Source of the DNA: Actinoplanes sp. L3-i22
GTDB lineage: Bacteria > Actinomycetota > Actinomycetes > Mycobacteriales > Micromonosporaceae
Reading direction: 5' to 3'
Assembly: GCF_019704555.1 (NCBI RefSeq)
Contig: NZ_AP024745.1
Coordinates: forward strand, 5,278,501-5,342,500
Length of the DNA stretch: 64,000 bases
Under the pieces are notes generated by a model. The model was not told where the DNA came from and did no database searches. It was given only the letters and a program-made list of their open reading frames with translations. Shown here piece by piece: positions 10,233-16,178 of this stretch. The position numbers were made by a program, and so were the translations under genes. Every line of letters begins with the position of its first letter. The stretch's first letter is position 1.

Positions 10233-11171
10233 TCAGCGGTACCCGAAGGTCCGGGCCAGGCCGCGGACACGCTCGGGCAACCGGGCCTCGGGCCGCCAGG
10301 GGAGCGGCGCGTCCAGCGGTGGCGTCCCTGGCCCGCGCTCGCGCAGCACCGGGTCGTGGAAGAACTTCTCGTCCCCGCCGCGCGGCGCGTTCGGCGGCCC
10401 CTGCCCGGCGAACGGCGAGCGCTCCGGGTGCCGCATCGCGTCGATCGCCTCGTCGTCGCCGCGCAGGCCGAGCCAGGCCGCGATCTCGCCCAGCCCGGCG
10501 GCCGGCTCGGCGAGCAGCTCCTCGCCGCGGACCCGGAGCCGCTGGCCGGCCGGCACCTCCTCGAAGAACCGCAGGATGGCCTGGTGCGTCGCGTACCAGA
10601 GCTGGGCCGGGTCCTCGCCCAGCCGGTCGGCGGCCTCGGCGAGACTGGCCGGCCCGTCGTCGCGCTGTCCGTCGAGCCGGCGTTGCAGCCGCGAGCGGAC
10701 CTGGTCGTGCGGGTGCCGGACCAGGTGCAGGAACCGGGCCCGGGGGAACTCGCGGCGCATCCGGCGCACCGCCTGGATCTGCCGGGACGCGGTCGGGGTC
10801 TTCTCGACCAGGACCCGCGGGGCGGCCCGCCGGGCCAGCAGGCGCAGCACCTCGGCGGTGGTCAGGAACGACCGGGCCTGCAGCCAGCGCCGGGCCAGCC
10901 GCACGGTCGGCTGGGTCTGCCCGCCGAAGACCAGCTGGGCGACGGCACGCAGCGCGCCGTCCATCCGGTCGGTGCCGCGGTACGTCGTCGTCCACTCGTC
11001 GATCGAGTCGCAGGTGAAGAAGTGCGTCTCGGGCAGGCCGTACAGTTGCGGATGTTGCCCGAGCATGGCCGAGACGACCGTGGTGAATGATCGCGGCGGC
11101 GCCAGGATAATCAGAAGATCGAAGTCCGGTTCGCCATTATTGGCACGCCGTGAAAGCCGACGATCATTCAT
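10233..11171 (-). CDS. PAPS-dependent sulfotransferase (copy 1)
   Basis: This 312-residue protein is one of five related sulfotransferases in the window. The 5'-phosphosulfate loop reads ILAPPRSFTTVV near residue 25. A VEKTPT segment lies near 122, and the 3'-phosphate site reads HLVRHPHDQVRS (Arg and Ser in the expected spacing). The family-specific blocks HPERSPFA, GPP and the C-terminal FGYR are present. It should transfer sulfate from PAPS to a hydroxyl or amine acceptor. It is separated from the other four by a plus-strand island of four genes, and its only same-strand partner is the glycosyltransferase immediately downstream. The acceptor could therefore be a sugar or the same assembly-line product. 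The ATG at 11171 faces the divergent Sel1-repeat gene across a 92-base gap. Confidence 0.85.
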   Translation of the reverse strand: MNDRRLSRRANNGEPDFDLLIILAPPRSFTTVVSAMLGQHPQLYGLPETHFFTCDSIDEWTTTYRGTDRMDGALRAVAQLVFGGQTQPTVRLARRWLQARSFLTTAEVLRLLARRAAPRVLVEKTPTASRQIQAVRRMRREFPRARFLHLVRHPHDQVRSRLQRRLDGQRDDGPASLAEAADRLGEDPAQLWYATHQAILRFFEEVPAGQRLRVRGEELLAEPAAGLGEIAAWLGLRGDDEAIDAMRHPERSPFAGQGPPNAPRGGDEKFFHDPVLRERGPGTPPLDAPLPWRPEARLPERVRGLARTFGYR

Positions 11172-11263
11172 GGTCGCCTCCTCGTCCCGGTTGTTTCGGC
11201 CCCCATCGGCGGTGCTTCCGCCGATTACCTTAGTAAGCTTCGCAGGCCAGATCGGAGTGTGTC

Positions 11264-11701
11264 GTGGACGAATACGTGGCCCCGCAGCAGTTGGAGAGCG
11301 CGGCGGCCGGCGGGCAGACCGCCGCCGCCTACCAGCTCGGCATCATGCTCGCCGACGCCGAGCCCGACCAGGCCCGCCGCTGGCTCGAGCAGGCGGCCGA
11401 GGGCGGGCACCCGGCGGCCGCCTACCAGCTGGGCATCCTGCTCGCGGCGTACGAGCCGGAGGCGGCCCGGGAGTGGCTGGAACGGGCCGCGCGGTCCGGG
11501 CAGGGGGTCGCCGCCTTCCAGCTCGGCCTGATGCTCGTCGACACCGAGCCCGACCAGGCCCGGCACTGGCTCGAGCAGGCCGCCGACGGCGGGCACGTGG
11601 GCGCCGCCTACCAGCTCGGCGTGATGCTCGCCGACTCCGATCCGGACCAGGCCCGGCACTGGCTCGAACTGGCCGCCCGCGGTGGCGCGTCCCGCCGCTG
11701 A
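11264..11701 (+). CDS. Sel1-like repeat protein
   Basis: The 145-residue product consists almost entirely of four Sel1-like (alpha-alpha) repeats of about 32 residues, each with the pattern AAAYQLGxxLAxxxPDxARxWLExAAxxG. There is no signal peptide or membrane segment. The GTG start at 11264 is preceded by GGAG six bases away. Such repeats mediate protein-protein contacts, so this is probably a scaffold or adaptor; the partner is not known. It is divergent from the first sulfotransferase gene and is the first gene of a plus-strand island that ends with a trypsin-like protease. Confidence 0.75.
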   Translation: MDEYVAPQQLESAAAGGQTAAAYQLGIMLADAEPDQARRWLEQAAEGGHPAAAYQLGILLAAYEPEAAREWLERAARSGQGVAAFQLGLMLVDTEPDQARHWLEQAADGGHVGAAYQLGVMLADSDPDQARHWLELAARGGASRR

Positions 11702-11715
11702 CAATCAATTGTCAG
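11698..11715. terminator. Inverted repeat at the end of the Sel1 gene
   Basis: CTGACAAT and ATTGTCAG form a perfect 8-bp inverted repeat with a 2-base centre, overlapping the TGA stop of the Sel1-repeat gene. With so short a loop it fits an operator-like dyad as well as a weak terminator, and no T-run follows directly. Role undecided. Confidence 0.3.
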
Positions 11716-11800
11716 GCCTTTCGGAATGGGGATCTTCGCGTCGTGATCTTATTTCCGGATAGGTGATCACAAGGTGTTCACGGCGATCGCACAATGATGG

Positions 11801-11829
11801 TTGACCCATAGTGGTGATAGTCGTAGAGT
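11801..11829 (+). promoter_or_regulatory. Predicted sigma-70-type promoter
   Basis: TTGACC (11801-11806) and TAGAGT (11824-11829) are separated by exactly 17 bases, a near-consensus housekeeping promoter. The implied start near 11836 gives a leader of about 35 bases before the 67-residue Arg-rich protein, including an AAGGAG ribosome site at 11857-11862. Confidence 0.6.
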
Positions 11830-11870
11830 GGCGAAATCCTATAACGTCAGTCGCGAAAGGAGTGGGTGCC

Positions 11871-12074
11871 GTGCGTATTCGCATTGTTGAGATCTCCGGT
11901 GCCCCGCGCGAGATCAGGGCGGTCCCCGGGCTGGCACAGGTGCTTCGCCGCACCGTGCGTGGTGGGGCCGCCGCCGGTGCACAGGTCCGTCGCCGCCGTC
12001 GCGGCGCCGGCCTGGGGCTGCCGGCCCGTCGCCGCCGTGCGCCGATCCGGCGCCGGAGGCGCCTTCCAATGTGA
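11871..12074 (+). CDS. Small Arg-rich protein sharing an N-terminal motif with the next gene
   Basis: The 67-residue product starts at a GTG eight bases after an AAGGAG site; another in-frame GTG at 11862 is too close to that site. The first 27 residues (RIRIVEISGAPREI, then PGLAQVLRR) match in pattern the start of the next protein (HLRIVDIDGSPEEI, then PQLRELLGS). The remainder is different and extremely basic, with runs such as RRRRRG and RRRRRLP. No family is recognised. The shared start followed by an unrelated tail resembles a leader or targeting segment carrying different cargo. It could also be a remnant of a duplicated gene. A nucleic-acid-binding or antimicrobial role for the Arg-rich tail is only a guess. 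Confidence 0.5.
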   Translation: MRIRIVEISGAPREIRAVPGLAQVLRRTVRGGAAAGAQVRRRRRGAGLGLPARRRRAPIRRRRRLPM

Positions 12075-12113
12075 GAACCCGGTTCTGCTGAGTGAGTTCC
12101 TCAGGGCGTGGTG

Positions 12114-12725
12114 ATGCATCTCCGCATTGTCGACATCGACGGGTCTCCCGAGGAGATCGCGGCGCTTCCGCAGCTGCGTGAGCTGCTCGGATCGCCGGCG
12201 AGGGCGGGAGCCGGCGCCGCGTGCGCCGAGGTGCCGCCGGATCCGCCGCCCGCCGGGGCGCCCGAGGTCGTCCTGCCCACCGCCGTCACCGCGGTTCTCG
12301 AGCTGAGGCCGCCGGCGGACGACGTTCGCCGGCGGCTCAGCGAGTTCCTCGCCACCGCGCTGCGCTGGCCCGACGTGGAGGCCCGGGTCGGCGCGTCGCG
12401 CCGCAGCCCGGACGGCCGGGCCAACGCCATCCGGCTGCACCGCCGGGGCTCCAGCGTCGGCGCGTTCGTCTACATCCGGCTGCCGACGGTGAACATGCAG
12501 CTGCGCCTCCCCAGTGACATGCCGGCGCACCTGGTGCGCCACGCGGCCCGGCGGCGGGTCAACACCGACGCGCCGTACGGCCTGACCCTGCGGCTCACGT
12601 CCCCCGAGGTCCTCGCGGAGGCGCTGAGCCTGGCCCGGCTGGCGTACGAGGTCGCGGGTTCCCCCGACCGCGAACGCGACGGGCTCTCCACCTTCGGCGA
12701 CGAGCAGCCGGCCCCGTCCGGGTAA
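12114..12725 (+). CDS. Hypothetical protein with leader-like N-terminus
   Basis: This 203-residue soluble protein is of unknown function. I prefer the ATG at 12114 over GTGs at 12108 and 12111 because it gives better spacing from AGGG and lines up with the start of the preceding paralogous N-terminus. Residues 1-27 hold the shared motif. Residues 35-55 are Pro/Ala-rich. The rest looks like a compact mixed alpha/beta domain (VRRRLSEFLATALRWPDVEARV, interrupted here: VRRRLSEFLATAL then RWPDVEARV), with YIRLPTVNMQLRLP near the middle. It lies 39 bases after the Arg-rich protein and 90 bases before the protease gene, so the three may be cotranscribed. I do not recognise a family. Confidence 0.6.
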   Translation: MHLRIVDIDGSPEEIAALPQLRELLGSPARAGAGAACAEVPPDPPPAGAPEVVLPTAVTAVLELRPPADDVRRRLSEFLATALRWPDVEARVGASRRSPDGRANAIRLHRRGSSVGAFVYIRLPTVNMQLRLPSDMPAHLVRHAARRRVNTDAPYGLTLRLTSPEVLAEALSLARLAYEVAGSPDRERDGLSTFGDEQPAPSG

Positions 12726-12775
12726 GAGGCCCGCCCGGGCCGGCCGCCCCGCCTCCAGCGTCACGACGACGAGTC

Positions 12776-12794
12776 AGAGCCCCGTGCGGGCTCT
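12776..12794 (+). terminator. Short hairpin between the 203-residue protein and the protease
   Basis: AGAGCCC (12776-12782) and GGGCTCT (12788-12794) form a perfect 7-bp stem with a 5-base loop, 50 bases after the stop at 12725 and 22 bases before the protease start. It could terminate or attenuate transcription between the two genes; there is no adjoining T-run. Confidence 0.35.
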
Positions 12795-12815
12795 CCGAGT
12801 GCTGGGATTTTCGAG

Positions 12816-13841
12816 ATGCCGGGACTGAGACGCCACTCCCGTGGCATGGACGACTTCCGCGCCGCGAAGGACGCGCTGGCGGCGCGCTTTCTGGTGTTAC
12901 GCGCACGCGTCCCACGGGCACCGCGGCTCGCGCCGCGGGCGAACGTGCAGGGCGTGGGCATCGGCGAGCAGGTGGTCGGCGGCCGGCCGACCGGAGACCT
13001 CGCCGTCAAGATTCTGGTACGCCGCAAGGCGCCGCGCGCCGAGCTGATGGCCCGCGAGGTGCTGCCGACCACGATCGACGGCCTGCCCGTCGACGTCGAG
13101 GAGGTCGGGCTGCTGGTCGCGTTCCGCGCGGCCGCCGCGCCGGCCCTGGCCCCGGCGGCCGCGCCGAACCCGCGCAAGCGGCTGCGCCCGGCCCGCCCGG
13201 GGTGCTCGATCGGCTTCGAGGACCCGACCGGGCAGACCGTGAACGCCGGCACGTTCGGCGCGATGGTCATGGACCAGACCGACTTCTACGTGCTGAGCAA
13301 CAACCACGTCATCGCCGGCGAGAACGCGCTGCCGGTCGGCACGCCGATCTTCCAGCCCGGCCTGCTCGACGGCGGGGTGTCGCCGGCCGACGAGATCGCG
13401 CAGCTGTCCCACTTCATCCCGCTGCGCCCGAACCAGCCCAACACGGTGGACTGCGCGATCGCCGTGGTCACCGATCCGAACATCACCCGCCCGGCGATCC
13501 TGAAGATCGGGATGCCGCTCGGCACCAAGGCGGCCGCCATCGACATGGTGGTGGAGAAGTTCGGCCGCACCACCGGGTACACCACCGGCCGGGTCACCGG
13601 CATCGCGTTCGACGTGAAGGTGAACTACCCGACCCTGGGCACGATCATGTTCACCGACCAGATCACCGTCGAGGGGCTGAACAACAAGCCGTTCAGCGAC
13701 TCGGGCGACTCCGGCTCGCTGATCGTGGAGCGGCAGACCAAGCTCGCCGTCGGGCTGCTGTTCGGCGGTTCCGGCGCCCTGACCCTGGGCAACCACATCG
13801 ACGAGGTGCTGCAGGCGCTCAACGTCGAGCTCGACCCGTGA
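12816..13841 (+). CDS. Trypsin-like serine protease, cytoplasmic type
   Basis: The 341-residue product has two parts. The N-terminal domain of about 90 residues contains NVQGVGIGEQ and the TIDGLPVDVEEVG segment often found before this protease type. The chymotrypsin-fold domain follows with the catalytic His in SNNHVIAG, the Asp in NTVDCAIAVV and the Ser in SDSGDSGSLI. All three catalytic residues are present. No signal peptide is visible, which is unusual for a trypsin-like protease and suggests intracellular substrates. The ATG at 12816 gives a short extra N-terminus; an internal ATG at 12846 (MDDFRAAKDAL) is an equally plausible start. It is the last gene of the plus-strand island and ends 4 bases from the convergent sulfotransferase gene. 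Confidence 0.75.
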   Translation: MPGLRRHSRGMDDFRAAKDALAARFLVLRARVPRAPRLAPRANVQGVGIGEQVVGGRPTGDLAVKILVRRKAPRAELMAREVLPTTIDGLPVDVEEVGLLVAFRAAAAPALAPAAAPNPRKRLRPARPGCSIGFEDPTGQTVNAGTFGAMVMDQTDFYVLSNNHVIAGENALPVGTPIFQPGLLDGGVSPADEIAQLSHFIPLRPNQPNTVDCAIAVVTDPNITRPAILKIGMPLGTKAAAIDMVVEKFGRTTGYTTGRVTGIAFDVKVNYPTLGTIMFTDQITVEGLNNKPFSDSGDSGSLIVERQTKLAVGLLFGGSGALTLGNHIDEVLQALNVELDP

Positions 13842-13845
13842 CCGG

Positions 13846-14814
13846 TCACGTGTAACCGAACTCCGCCGCCATCGCCTTGACCGCGGCCGGGAACTCCTGG
13901 CCGCCGGGCGCCCAGCTCAACGGGCCGTCGAGGCGGTGCTCCGGCGCCGGAGCGGACCGGAGCGCGGGTTCGCGGAGGAAGGCCACATCGCCGCCGAACC
14001 GCGCTCCGGGGGGCCCGACGAAGGCGTACGGCGAAGTCTCCGGGTGTTTCATCGCCTCGATCGCCGCGGCGTCGGCCGGCAGCCCCAGCCAGTCCGCGAT
14101 CCGGGGCAGGACGGTGTCCGGCTCGGCCAGCAGGGCCTCGCCGCGGATCCGCAGCTGGGCGTCGGCCGGCACCGACCGCAGGAACTCCACGATCGTGGCG
14201 TTCCCCAGGTACCAGGCGTTGTGCGGGCCGGGCACGCCGTCGCCGGGCACCCGGTCCGACGGGTGCGCCGCGAGCCGGGCCAGCCAGTGGTCCGGCCGGA
14301 CCGGCCCGCTGCGCCGCCGGCCCTCGGCCGCCCGGAGCACCGACTCGCCGTGGCCGCGCGGGTGCCGGACCAGGTGCAGGAACCGGGCCTGCGGGAACTC
14401 GCGGTGCGCCCGCCGCAGGTTGCGCGGCCGCAGCACGGTGCTCGGGCTCTTCTCCACCACGGTGCGCGGGTCGAGCCGCTGGGCCAGCTCCCGGAAGACG
14501 GCCGCGGTGGTCAGGTCGGCGCGGGCGTCGAGCCACGTGCGGGCCCGGCGCACGGTCGCCGCGGTCTGGCCGCCGAACCAGAGCTGGCCGACGGCCCGGA
14601 GCAGGCCGCCGTCCATCGGGTGCGCGGCCTTGGCCATCCGCGCGGCCCGCTCGGCCATCGTGCGGTCGCAGAGCAGGTTCACCTCCGGCAGGCCGTACAG
14701 CCGCGGGTGCTGGCCGAGCATCGCGCAGACGACCGTGGTGAACGAGCGGGACGGAGCCAGGATCAGCAGCGGCGGCCGGATCTCGCCGCCCTCGCGCACC
14801 GGCTCCGCCGTCAC
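13846..14814 (-). CDS. PAPS-dependent sulfotransferase (copy 2), last gene of the operon
   Basis: This 322-residue member of the five-copy family has an intact 5' loop (ILAPSRSFTTVV), a VEKSPSTV segment and an intact 3' site (HLVRHPRGHGES). The signature HPETSPYA...GPPGA and the C-terminal FGYT are present. One difference stands out: where three of the other four copies have PETH and copy 3 has PELH, this one has PEVN, so a conserved His is Asn. The corresponding His in CurM/Ols-type sulfotransferases is thought important; whether the alignment is equivalent needs a structure. The ATG overlaps the stop of the preceding 73-residue protein (ATGA), indicating translational coupling. It is the last gene of the long minus-strand operon. 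Confidence 0.85.
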   Translation of the reverse strand: MTAEPVREGGEIRPPLLILAPSRSFTTVVCAMLGQHPRLYGLPEVNLLCDRTMAERAARMAKAAHPMDGGLLRAVGQLWFGGQTAATVRRARTWLDARADLTTAAVFRELAQRLDPRTVVEKSPSTVLRPRNLRRAHREFPQARFLHLVRHPRGHGESVLRAAEGRRRSGPVRPDHWLARLAAHPSDRVPGDGVPGPHNAWYLGNATIVEFLRSVPADAQLRIRGEALLAEPDTVLPRIADWLGLPADAAAIEAMKHPETSPYAFVGPPGARFGGDVAFLREPALRSAPAPEHRLDGPLSWAPGGQEFPAAVKAMAAEFGYT

Positions 14815-15032
14815 CGCAGCGCCTGGAACGGCCCGTCCCAGACCAGGACGACCGGCACCCCGTCCAGCTGCCGGGGCACCCGGACGGTGTCCTGGGCGGC
14901 CGGATCGGCGTGCACCACCACCACCCAGTCGCCGGAGCGCCGCTCGACGCCCACCCCCGCGACCCCGGGCTCGCTGAGCAGCTGGCCCGAGTAGCGCTGC
15001 TTGGCCGCCCGCGCGGCCTCCATCGTGGTCAC
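14811..15032 (-). CDS. 73-residue protein resembling the protease N-terminal domain
   Basis: This small gene is translationally coupled on both sides: its GTG overlaps the MbtH stop (GTGA) and its stop overlaps the next sulfotransferase start (ATGA). An AAGGAGG site lies five bases before the GTG. The product (about 8 kDa, soluble) contains PGVAGVGVERRSGDWVVVVH and RQLDGVPVVLVWDG. In pattern these match the N-terminal domain of the trypsin-like protease at 12816-13841 (NVQGVGIGEQ..., TIDGLPVDVEEVG). I recognise no enzymatic motif. The tight coupling makes a role in the pathway likely, perhaps as an accessory or protease-related domain, but its function is unknown. Confidence 0.65.
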   Translation of the reverse strand: MTTMEAARAAKQRYSGQLLSEPGVAGVGVERRSGDWVVVVHADPAAQDTVRVPRQLDGVPVVLVWDGPFQALR

Positions 15033-15232
15033 CCCATCCTCCTTCGCAGGCTCAGCGGCCGCATGTCGGTCCACACCCGGCCGATGTGGTCGAGGCACTC
15101 CTGCCGGGTGCCCTCGCGGCCCTCGCCGGTCCAGCCGGGCGGCAGGTCCCGGTCGGCCGGCCAGACCGAATACTGCTCCTCCTGATTGATCACGACCCGA
15201 TAGCGCCTCGTCGCGTCCTCATCACGAGTCAT
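15029..15232 (-). CDS. mbtH: MbtH-like protein
   Basis: The 67-residue product has the complete MbtH signature: YRVVINQEEQYSVWP, then PPGW, then a segment with CLDHIGRVWTDMRP. The first 10 residues are charged and variable, as is usual. MbtH proteins bind NRPS adenylation domains and support their folding and activity, so the natural partners are the A domains of the two NRPSs upstream in the same operon (24672-29201 and 34432-38679). A GGGAGG site lies five bases before the ATG, and the stop overlaps the next start. This is the firmest small-gene call in the cluster and shows that at least one A domain here is MbtH-dependent. Confidence 0.95.
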   Translation of the reverse strand: MTRDEDATRRYRVVINQEEQYSVWPADRDLPPGWTGEGREGTRQECLDHIGRVWTDMRPLSLRRRMG

Positions 15233-15245
15233 TCGCGCCTCCCGT

Positions 15246-16178
15246 TCATCGGTACCCGAATTCGTGGGCCAGGGTGGTCACCTCCGGGTTGAAGCCGCCG
15301 CCGTCGGCGCGCCAGCTCAGCGGTCCGTCCAGGGTGCGCGGCGCCGACCAGGACTCCGGGATCATGGGGCCGGGGTGCAGGAACGCGTCGCTGCCGAACG
15401 GCGCCGAGGGCGGGCCCAGCGGCGCGTACGGGGACTTCTCGGGATGCCGCATCCCGGCCAGCGCCGCCGCGTCCGCGCGCACCCCGAGCCACGCCGCCAG
15501 CTCACCACCGACGGCGTCCAGGTCGGTCAGCAGCTGCTCGCCGGCGACGGTCCGCTGCTGCTCCTTCGGCACCTCGGCGAGGAAGGCGAGGATGCCGGCG
15601 TGCAGCGACAGCCAGCTGAACTGGGGATCGACGGTCGCGTCCGCGTCCTCGCTCGGCCGGTGCTCGGCCAGCCGCACGAGCCAGTCCGAGGGCGGCAGCG
15701 GTTGGTCACCCGGGCTGACCGCCAGCGCTTCGAGCACCATGTCGCCGTACGTACGTGGATGGCTGACCAGGTGCAGGAACCGCGCCCCCGGAAACATCCG
15801 CAGCGCCCGCCGCATCGGATCGGGGTGCGCCACCAGACTCGGGCTCTTCTCGACCGCGATGCGCGGCGCGACCCGCCCGGCGAGCAGCTCGAACAGCAGT
15901 CCCGTGGTCAGGTGGGCCCGGCGCCGCAGCCAGCCGCGCGCCCGGGCCACCTCGGGCTCGTCCTGCCCGCCGTAGTACAGCTCGGCGACCGCGCGGACCA
16001 GCCCGTGATCCATCTCGAAGCTCTGCCGCTCGCAGACCGCCAGCCACTCGGCGAGCGTCTCGGTGGTGAACAGGTGCAGCTCGGGCAGCGCGTACAGGTC
16101 GGGGTGCTGCCCGAGCATCGCGCAGACCGCCCAGGAGAACGTGCACGGCGGGGCCAGGACGAACAGCGGCTCAGCCAT
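15246..16178 (-). CDS. Sulfotransferase homologue with degenerate PAPS loops (copy 3)
   Basis: This 310-residue protein is clearly homologous to the other four (CAMLGQHP, VEKSPS, HPEKSPYA, GPPSAPFGSD, C-terminal FGYR). However, both cofactor loops are changed. The 5' loop reads APPCTFSW instead of APPRSFTT, losing the Arg and Ser. The 3' site reads LVSHPRTYGDM instead of LVRHPRGHGES, losing both the Arg and the Ser that hold the 3'-phosphate. The reading frame is intact and starts inside the end of the preceding fusion gene (8-base overlap). It is therefore probably expressed but catalytically impaired or altered. It may act as a binding or partner subunit for an active copy, or bind another ligand; this is inference. 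Confidence 0.75.
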   Translation of the reverse strand: MAEPLFVLAPPCTFSWAVCAMLGQHPDLYALPELHLFTTETLAEWLAVCERQSFEMDHGLVRAVAELYYGGQDEPEVARARGWLRRRAHLTTGLLFELLAGRVAPRIAVEKSPSLVAHPDPMRRALRMFPGARFLHLVSHPRTYGDMVLEALAVSPGDQPLPPSDWLVRLAEHRPSEDADATVDPQFSWLSLHAGILAFLAEVPKEQQRTVAGEQLLTDLDAVGGELAAWLGVRADAAALAGMRHPEKSPYAPLGPPSAPFGSDAFLHPGPMIPESWSAPRTLDGPLSWRADGGGFNPEVTTLAHEFGYR

